Assembly (NCBI GenBank): GCA_019313735.1
Contig: JAFDAR010000156.1
Location: 1-8,503, forward strand
Source of the DNA: Deltaproteobacteria bacterium
GTDB lineage: Bacteria; Desulfobacterota; Syntrophia; Syntrophales; UBA2210
Direction: 5' to 3'
DNA length: 8,503 bases
Shown: piece after piece, positions 1 through 4,167 of the stretch
Layout of the letters: the number at the start of each line of letters is the position of its first letter
How positions within the stretch are numbered: the stretch's first letter is position 1
Program-made: the position numbers and the translations under genes
Notes under the pieces: generated by a model
Database searches by the model: none
Seen by the model: only the letters and a program-made list of their open reading frames with translations
Told to the model about the DNA's origin: nothing

Positions 1-13
1 CAGAAGGCACGAT

Positions 14-50
14 GAAGGGGGGTGGAGGAATCCATCCCCCTTTCTTTTTT
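14..50 (+). terminator. Intrinsic terminator upstream of ychF
   Basis: A 10-bp stem (17-26 paired with 31-40, one G-T wobble) closes a GGAA tetraloop and is followed directly by TTTCTTTTTT, the form of a rho-independent terminator. A frame open from base 1 ends with TGA at 13-15 (last codons Gln-Lys-Ala-Arg), so this probably terminates an upstream plus-strand gene that lies outside the window. The T-run ends one base before the ychF Shine-Dalgarno, so there is no room for a promoter between the hairpin and ychF. It may therefore act as a partial terminator or attenuator for ychF. Confidence 0.8.
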
Positions 51-52
51 AG

Positions 53-58
53 AGGAGG
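53..58 (+). promoter_or_regulatory. ychF ribosome binding site
   Basis: AGGAGG lies five bases before the ATG at 64. An earlier in-frame ATG at 22 lies inside the terminator hairpin and would add 14 residues that are not part of the family. This site fixes the start at 64, giving the normal YchF N-terminus (MGFRCGIIGLPNVGKS). Confidence 0.9.
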
Positions 59-63
59 AAACT

Positions 64-1158
64 ATGGGCTTCAGATGTGGCATTATAGGTCTTCCGAATG
101 TCGGTAAATCCACCATCTTTAACGCCCTCACCGCTGCCGCTGCCGAGGTGGCGAATTACCCCTTCTGTACGATCAATCCCAATGTCGGAATCGTTCCTGT
201 TCCTGATCCAAGGCTTGAGAATATAGCGAGAATCATAAAGCCTCCCAAGTTTACATTTACCACTATGGAGTTTGTTGATATTGCCGGTCTGGTGAAAGGG
301 GCGAGCAGGGGAGAGGGCCTGGGAAACAGATTTCTCGGAAATATAAGGGATGTTGATGCGGTCGTACATATTGTACGTTGTTTCGACGACCCCAATGTGT
401 CGCATGTCCACGGTGTTGTGGCTCCTGCCGATGACATTGAAGTTGTCAAGATGGAGCTGATTCTGGCGGACCTTGAGACCGTTGAAAAGAGAATAGAAAA
501 GGGGGAAAAATCGGCAAAGAGGGGGGATAAGTTGCATCATGCCGAACAGGAGCTTTATCATATGATACAGGAATCCCTGGGGAAGAATATACCTGTAGGA
601 AATATCGATCTTAATCCCGAAGAAGAAACAATTCTGAGAGAACTTAACCTTATTACGGCCAAGAAGGTTCTGTATGTTGCCAATGTCAGTGAATCTGAGC
701 TGAAAGAGAGGGGGGCATATACAGATGCAGTAGAGAAGATAGCGAGTACAGATGGATCTGAGATGGTTGTTATCTGCGGTGATATGGAAGCGGAGATAGC
801 GGATCTTCAAGAGGATGACAGACGGGAGTTTCTTGAAGACCTTGGTCTGAATGAGTCAGGACTCCAGAAGCTGATCAGAGCCGGTTACCGTTTGCTGGAT
901 CTAATCACCTTTTATACTGCGGCAGGCGCGGAGCTTCGTGCATGGACAATCCCATCGGGCACAAAGGCGTCTCAAGCTGCCGGAAAGATACACACTGATA
1001 TGGAAAGAGGGTTTATAAGAGCGGAGGTTCTCAATTACGAAGATTTTGTGAGAGTAGAGAGCATATCCGCCGCAAAGGACAAGGGGCTTGTCCGGATAGA
1101 GGGGAGAGATCACGTTATCCTTGATGGGGATATAGTGTACTTCAGGTTTAATGTCTGA
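64..1158 (+). CDS. ychF: YchF/OLA1-family ribosome-binding ATPase
   Basis: Cytosolic P-loop NTPase of the Obg-related TRAFAC class. Family members bind ribosomes and hydrolyse ATP rather than GTP, with roles in translation and stress responses. The protein is 364 residues, the normal length (E. coli YchF is about 363). Visible motifs are the P-loop GLPNVGKS (9-16), G3 DIAGLVKGAS (72-81), and an altered G4, ANVSE at 206-210, where true GTPases have NKxD; NVxE is the hallmark of ATP preference in this family. A helical coiled segment lies around 125-200 and a C-terminal TGS domain runs from about 281 to 363, including the conserved RAWTIPSGT and QAAGKIHTDMERGFIRAE stretches. The start at 64 is set by a strong AGGAGG. 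It is the only plus-strand gene recognised and is preceded by a terminator hairpin. In many bacteria ychF follows pth, but the upstream gene here is cut off. No clear terminator follows. Confidence 0.97.
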   Translation: MGFRCGIIGLPNVGKSTIFNALTAAAAEVANYPFCTINPNVGIVPVPDPRLENIARIIKPPKFTFTTMEFVDIAGLVKGASRGEGLGNRFLGNIRDVDAVVHIVRCFDDPNVSHVHGVVAPADDIEVVKMELILADLETVEKRIEKGEKSAKRGDKLHHAEQELYHMIQESLGKNIPVGNIDLNPEEETILRELNLITAKKVLYVANVSESELKERGAYTDAVEKIASTDGSEMVVICGDMEAEIADLQEDDRREFLEDLGLNESGLQKLIRAGYRLLDLITFYTAAGAELRAWTIPSGTKASQAAGKIHTDMERGFIRAEVLNYEDFVRVESISAAKDKGLVRIEGRDHVILDGDIVYFRFNV

Positions 1159-1211
1159 TGGTGAAAGAGAGGGGACTGTTTTTATAGAGAACAGCATGGC
1201 GGGTGGTAAAA

Positions 1212-1251
1212 GGTTTTCAAGGACCCTCAACGGTTTTCAAGGACCCTCAAC
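1212..1251. repeat. Perfect 20-bp tandem duplication
   Basis: The unit GGTTTTCAAGGACCCTCAAC occurs twice head to tail (1212-1231 and 1232-1251) with no mismatch, about 50 bp after the ychF stop codon. It lies in non-coding sequence. With two copies and no spacer it is not a CRISPR. It looks like a recent slippage or duplication event; no function can be assigned. Confidence 0.9.
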
Positions 1252-1268
1252 TACCTGATATATAAACA

Positions 1269-1287
1269 GAGAGACAGCGAGTCTCTC
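1269..1287. other. Small inverted repeat (7-bp stem)
   Basis: GAGAGAC (1269-1275) and GTCTCTC (1281-1287) can form a 7-bp stem with a 5-base loop. On the plus strand it is followed by AGATTCACAAAAAAG, with no T-run, so it is not a convincing terminator for ychF. On the minus strand it is followed by TGTTTATATATC, a weak T-rich tail. It may help end transcription from either side, but support is weak. Confidence 0.4.
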
Positions 1288-1295
1288 AGATTCAC

Positions 1296-1354
1296 AAAAA
1301 AGAAGGGGGGGGCCGGTGAATGGAAAGGAGGGAACAATAAAACCACTCACCGGC
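1296..1354 (-). terminator. Terminator-like hairpin ending the short minus-strand transcript
   Basis: Read on the minus strand, GCCGGTGAGTGG (1354-1343) pairs with CCATTCACCGGC (1323-1312) over 12 bp with one G-U wobble and a 19-nt loop. It is followed by seven C, then TTCTTTTTT (1304-1296). On the plus strand the wobble position becomes an A-C mismatch, so the structure favours a minus-strand RNA. It starts seven bases after the stop codon of the 68-codon frame. The C-run between stem and T-run is unusual, so termination may be imperfect; an RNA-stabilising 3' structure is the alternative. Confidence 0.5.
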
Positions 1355-1361
1355 AAATACT

Positions 1362-1568
1362 CTAATCTTCAGGAAAATCAGAGAGGAAAAATTTTTCACT
1401 CAAGCCAGCATCTTCAGGTTTTTTGCCTGCAAAATCATCAGCTCCGTTCTTGTCCGGCAACGTTGTGATGATCGATTCCTTATGCTGGTCTTTCTCAGGC
1501 TCCAGAGGGGCCGCACGTCTGTCCTTAGTAACCTGTGCTGATTCATTTTTGTTCGTTTTGTAATGCAT
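1362..1568 (-). CDS. Hypothetical 68-residue hydrophilic protein
   Basis: Not recognised. The frame runs from ATG at 1568 to TAG at 1362, and a stop three codons upstream (TAG AAC CTC ATG) rules out an earlier start. The product is strongly hydrophilic, rich in Lys, Asp and Glu, with no membrane segment, signal peptide, cysteine or known motif; it ends in an acidic/aromatic segment, EKFFLSDFPED. Such a composition is typical of small, possibly disordered proteins. In favour of a real gene: a near-perfect sigma-54 promoter about 130 bp upstream in the same direction and a terminator-like hairpin seven bases downstream. Against: no Shine-Dalgarno is visible (TTAGAACCTC precedes the ATG), and the frame is short enough to occur by chance. 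The transcript could equally be a non-coding RNA of about 390 nt. Confidence 0.4.
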   Translation of the reverse strand: MHYKTNKNESAQVTKDRRAAPLEPEKDQHKESIITTLPDKNGADDFAGKKPEDAGLSEKFFLSDFPED

Positions 1569-1620
1569 GAGGTTCTAATTACCCATTCAAGACAGCCTGA
1601 GACCTTTGCGTAGATCCCTC

Positions 1621-1641
1621 TCTGAGGGGCTATCCCTCAGA
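1621..1641 (-). promoter_or_regulatory. Leader hairpin in the sigma-54-driven transcript
   Basis: TCTGAGGG and CCCTCAGA form a perfect 8-bp stem with a 5-base loop, about 50 nt after the predicted transcription start and 53 nt before the ATG of the 68-codon frame. No T-run follows. It could stabilise the RNA, control translation, or be part of a structured small RNA. It is not recognised as a known riboswitch or RNA family. Confidence 0.35.
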
Positions 1642-1697
1642 CTCCCCGTGGAATATTAATCGAATACTTCAGTTTAAAGAACTTACCGGGATGTAAT

Positions 1698-1714
1698 TGC
1701 AAAAAGAGTGCCAG
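1698..1714 (-). promoter_or_regulatory. Sigma-54 (-24/-12) promoter
   Basis: The minus strand reads CTGGCACTCTTTTTGCA. The consensus is YTGGCACR-N4-TTGCW, and all positions match except the R, which is T. The diagnostic GG-N10-GC spacing is exact. The predicted start is near 1687. It faces the 68-codon frame, in an intergenic region directly downstream of a sigma-54 activator gene on the same strand. Ten fixed positions would be met by chance about 0.02 times in a window of this size on both strands, so the match is unlikely to be random. Confidence 0.8.
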
Positions 1715-1734
1715 AATAATATCCGGGAGATAAA

Positions 1735-1747
1735 AATCGAACGCTTA
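1735..1747 (+). promoter_or_regulatory. Possible IHF site upstream of the sigma-54 promoter
   Basis: AATCGAACGCTTA matches the IHF consensus WATCAA-N4-TTR with one mismatch (G for A) and lies about 50-60 bp upstream of the predicted start, where IHF often bends DNA at sigma-54 promoters. The surrounding sequence is AT-rich. IHF sites are degenerate and one-mismatch hits are common, so this is a suggestion only. Confidence 0.2.
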
Positions 1748-1858
1748 AATTAGTTAGAGAATTAAGCAGGTTATGGAATTGGTTTGAGGGGACAGGACGT
1801 TGTGTAATATTGATTATGGGGATTATATGACAATTTGTAATGATAATCCAGGTGAAGC

Positions 1859-1873
1859 GTGCCATTTTCGCAC
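1859..1873. promoter_or_regulatory. Dyad GTGC-N7-GCAC, possible enhancer site
   Basis: This short dyad is centred about 180 bp upstream of the predicted sigma-54 start, within the usual distance for activator enhancers. Only four bases per arm are symmetric, so chance is a real alternative. Confidence 0.2.
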
Positions 1874-1981
1874 AATATCTTGTCCGCGGGGCTACTGGAA
1901 GAGATAAAAACAGATGAAACGTGCAAATACAGAACATGTCGTTCGCATACCGCACTTTTATTGGAGAAAGTTTTTATCCTC

Positions 1982-2001
1982 AATCCCGACGAGTCGGGAT
2001 T
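1982..2001. promoter_or_regulatory. Near-palindrome AATCCCGAC-GA-GTCGGGATT, possible enhancer
   Basis: Perfect 9-bp arms flank a 2-base centre. It lies 87 bp past the regulator stop codon and about 300 bp upstream of the sigma-54 start. No T-run follows on either strand, so it is not a standard terminator. A Fis-type HTH dimer would bind such a dyad, which makes it a candidate enhancer for the adjacent activator. A REP-like palindrome is the main alternative; no second copy was seen in the window. Confidence 0.4.
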
Positions 2002-2042
2002 CCGTTGTGCCAAAAGTCCAATGGGCGATCTCTGTCTTTTAC

Positions 2043-2070
2043 TGACACCTGATCCCTGACCTCTGATAAC
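2043..2070 (+). repeat. Four degenerate 7-bp tandem repeats (TGAYMYC-like)
   Basis: TGACACC, TGATCCC, TGACCTC and TGATAAC follow one another without gaps, sharing TGA at the same phase. They lie 17 bp past the end of the regulator gene. Heptanucleotide repeats occur between genes in several bacterial groups; no function is evident. Confidence 0.45.
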
Positions 2071-2087
2071 TTTGTGGCTTTGCCGCG

Positions 2088-3215
2088 TTAGATGGCATCA
2101 TCTGAAAGATTGTTGTTCTTCAGTTTTCTGAGTTCACGTATGAGGGTATAACGTGAAATGCCGAGCTGTCTTGCGGCGGCTGCCTTATTGCCGCGGTTGG
2201 CCTCGAGCGCCTTTCCAAGGATCTTCTGTTTGATCCTGTTTGTCAGTTCATCTATCGTACTTCTGTAGTCTGCCGGATAAAGGGAATCCGGGTAAGAGAG
2301 TTTGACGGTATGCATTGCCTGTGTATGAGGTGCTGCAACTCTGATCTCCGCGGGAATGTTATCAGACGCAATAAGGGTGCCTACACTCTGAAGAATCATG
2401 ATCCTTTCGATGATGTTTTTCAGCTCACGTACATTTCCGGGCCAGCGATATCTTTTCAGGATTTTTTCAGCGTCGGTTGTGAAGCCCTTCACGTTCTTGT
2501 TAAGTTTTGTATTGAACTCTCCAATGTAGTGATATGCGAGTGACATGATATCTTCGATTCTATCTCTGAGGGGCGGTATGATAATCGGAACAACGCTTAT
2601 CCTGTAGAAAAGATCTTCGCGGAATGTGCCTTCACTTACCATACGGCTCAGGTCTTTGTTTGTGGAAAATATAAATCGGACATCGAAGGGGATATTTTCT
2701 GTGCCTCCAAGCCGGCGAATGTGGTTGTCTTCTAACAGCCTGAGAAATTTTGCCTGTATCGAGGGATTCATTTCACCAATTTCATCCAGGAGAAACGTTC
2801 CCCCATTTGCGTATTCAATGAGTCCGATCTTTCTCTTTCTGGCATCGGTGAAAGCCCCGGCCTCGTATCCGAAAAGTTCACTTTCCAGCAGAGTTCCCGG
2901 TATCGCCGCGCAATTTACCTCCACAAAGTGTTTTGATTTTCTGGTGCTCTGTCTGTGAATCGCCCTGGCTATCAATTCTTTTCCGGTACCGCTCTCTCCC
3001 TGTATAAGCACGCTGGTATCGTGCCGGGCGACATCCTTTATCATCTGAAATATATCCAGCATCTTGCTGGAATTCCCTATGATATCATGGAAACCCAGTA
3101 ACTTGTTTTCTTTTTCCTTAAGCGCTTCAACTTCTGTTTTCAGGGATTTTGCTTCCAGGGAAAGTTGAGAATGCATGATCGCGCTATCATATGAAACAGC
3201 CGTGTTTCTTGGCAA
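2088..3215 (-). CDS. Sigma-54-dependent activator: AAA+ and Fis-type HTH (C-terminal half of a split regulator)
   Basis: Enhancer-binding protein that remodels sigma-54 RNA polymerase by ATP hydrolysis. Over 375 residues it shows a short coiled linker (20-40), then the AAA+ core: Walker A GESGTGKE (73-80), GAFTDA (120-125; a variant of the sigma-54 contact loop GAFTGA), Walker B FLLDE (141-145), sensor I around FIFSTNKD (181-188), arginine-finger region TFREDLFYRIS (197-207), and sensor II WPGNVREL (258-265). A Fis-type helix-turn-helix lies at about 331-367 (NKAAAARQLGISRYTLIREL). The catalytic core looks intact. It lacks its own complete sensor domain. The start is doubtful: TTG at 3215 has only a distant AAAGG, and ATG at 3176 has no clear Shine-Dalgarno. 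Residues 12-23 (AIMHSQLSLEAK) resemble the last helix of a GAF domain, and the preceding gene stops inside a GAF domain, overlapping by 29 bases in the other frame. This is probably the second part of one interrupted regulator. Its likely target is the -24/-12 promoter at 1698-1714. Confidence 0.92.
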   Translation of the reverse strand: MPRNTAVSYDSAIMHSQLSLEAKSLKTEVEALKEKENKLLGFHDIIGNSSKMLDIFQMIKDVARHDTSVLIQGESGTGKELIARAIHRQSTRKSKHFVEVNCAAIPGTLLESELFGYEAGAFTDARKRKIGLIEYANGGTFLLDEIGEMNPSIQAKFLRLLEDNHIRRLGGTENIPFDVRFIFSTNKDLSRMVSEGTFREDLFYRISVVPIIIPPLRDRIEDIMSLAYHYIGEFNTKLNKNVKGFTTDAEKILKRYRWPGNVRELKNIIERIMILQSVGTLIASDNIPAEIRVAAPHTQAMHTVKLSYPDSLYPADYRSTIDELTNRIKQKILGKALEANRGNKAAAARQLGISRYTLIRELRKLKNNNLSDDAI

Positions 3216-4149
3216 GATAGAGTACGCCTTTAAATTTATCTTTTACCCTCAATGGAATAGCTATTTCCGAAGGATAGCCATTGAATATGGGTGTTGTGCC
3301 CGGGTCATGGAATTGAGATTGAACTATGATGGTTTCAGTATCCAAGGCCTTTTTGATGATGCTTTGCCCTACCTTGGGATGGTATACGTTTTCTTCATCC
3401 AGAAATACCTCTTCCCCGTTGCTTATCAGGTAGCTGCCCTTTTCCGTATCCATGAAGTAGAGCAGTGCCCTGTCCGCGCCTCCTATTCTGAGGGCGTTGT
3501 TTATCACGGTTTTGTGTATCTTATCCAGGGCGTAGCTTGAATTCAGATGGGATACCGCTTCCTGTAATGTCAATAGCCTCTTTATTTTCTGTCTGTTATC
3601 TTCAAACAGCCTCAAGTTGTGTATCACTACGCTTATGTGATTTGCGAAGGTCAGAAGTGTGCTTATCACTTCCGGTGGAAATGTGGTCTTCTTTTCGTAC
3701 CACATGGCTATTATGCCGATGACATCGTTCTTTATCTTGAGTGGGCCGCAAAAGGCAGAGTAAAATCCGGTTCCCCCTTCGTAGAAGCTTGTTATCTTGC
3801 GGTCTGTCGGTGTAATGCGGGGATCTGTTTCTGAGTCCTCAAGGACGATATGGGTGCCGGTCCTAACCACTTTTGTTACGAGACAGTCGTGCCTTTTCAT
3901 GTTCAGATTCCCGGAGAACGCTCTCTGCGTTTCCTCGGGATTGTAATTTTTGACTACCTTTGTGACCAGATTTTCGTTTTCTTTATCCAACAGACATATT
4001 ACGCCTCTGTGAAATCCCATCGTATCCACCGCTTCATCTAAAATCTTCTGAAGGATATCATCATCACTGAAAGGGGTTGTGATCAGGGCGCTTATGCGGT
4101 AAAAGCACCCGAGGATGCGTTCTGTGGAGTAAAAAAAATCAGGACTCAT
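3187..4149 (-). CDS. Two-GAF sensory protein (N-terminal half of a split sigma-54 regulator)
   Basis: A 320-residue soluble protein with two GAF domains, small-molecule or redox sensing modules. GAF1 spans about 28-181 and ends in a typical helix (FANHISVVIHNLRLFEDN), then a helical linker. GAF2 runs from about 205 to the C-terminus and stops at GVLYLAKKHGCFI, before its last helix. In GAF1 about 20 residues separate the KK of the last strand from VIHNL; in GAF2, joining the downstream frame, only about nine do. So a short stretch is missing and the frame is shifted by +1 at TTC-ATA-TGA. No ligand can be named. The start at 4149 has GAGG eight bases upstream and lies 18 bases after the EF-G stop, suggesting one transcript. 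Possibilities are a decayed regulator, a functional two-protein pair made by coupled translation, or a sequence error. Confidence 0.85.
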   Translation of the reverse strand: MSPDFFYSTERILGCFYRISALITTPFSDDDILQKILDEAVDTMGFHRGVICLLDKENENLVTKVVKNYNPEETQRAFSGNLNMKRHDCLVTKVVRTGTHIVLEDSETDPRITPTDRKITSFYEGGTGFYSAFCGPLKIKNDVIGIIAMWYEKKTTFPPEVISTLLTFANHISVVIHNLRLFEDNRQKIKRLLTLQEAVSHLNSSYALDKIHKTVINNALRIGGADRALLYFMDTEKGSYLISNGEEVFLDEENVYHPKVGQSIIKKALDTETIIVQSQFHDPGTTPIFNGYPSEIAIPLRVKDKFKGVLYLAKKHGCFI

Positions 4150-4167
4150 AAGACTGCCTCGGGGTAT

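Larger units (their letters stand above)
1569..2087. other. Intergenic control region between sigma-54 activator and small frame
   Basis: This stretch of 519 bases holds no convincing gene on either strand. Read in the minus direction it contains a heptamer-repeat patch, a 20-bp dyad, a GTGC-N7-GCAC dyad, an AT-rich segment with an IHF-like site, a sigma-54 promoter, and a leader with an 8-bp hairpin. Open frames of 66-90 codons cross it on both strands, but they overlap one another, lack ribosome binding sites and show no family features. No terminator with a T-run is visible after the regulator gene, so read-through into the region is possible. Confidence 0.6.

Noticed and set aside
22..63. 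Longer YchF starting at ATG 22
   Set aside because: The 14 extra residues are encoded by the terminator hairpin and T-run; family length and AGGAGG support ATG 64.
49..810. Long minus-strand open frame opposite ychF
   Set aside because: Antisense shadow of a clearly coding gene; no family features.
1212..1251. CRISPR array
   Set aside because: Two direct copies without spacers.
1848..1864. Second sigma-54-like element on the minus strand (TGGCACG at 1864-1858)
   Set aside because: The -24 half is perfect, but the -12 position lacks GC at the required spacing.
1982..2001. Palindrome as terminator of the regulator gene
   Set aside because: No T-run on either side; better kept as a possible protein-binding dyad.
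2007..2012. Third TGGCAC on the minus strand
   Set aside because: No TTGC follows at the required distance.
1771..2013. 80-codon minus-strand frame in the same region
   Set aside because: No ribosome binding site seen; composition not protein-like; overlaps another random frame.
1859..2059. 66-codon plus-strand frame in the intergenic region
   Set aside because: GTG start without ribosome binding site, and it runs through the palindrome and heptamer repeats; no protein-like features.
3187..3215. Programmed +1 ribosomal frameshift joining the two regulator halves
   Set aside because: No recognised slippery sequence at TTC-ATA-TGA, and the joined GAF domain would still lack about 11 residues.
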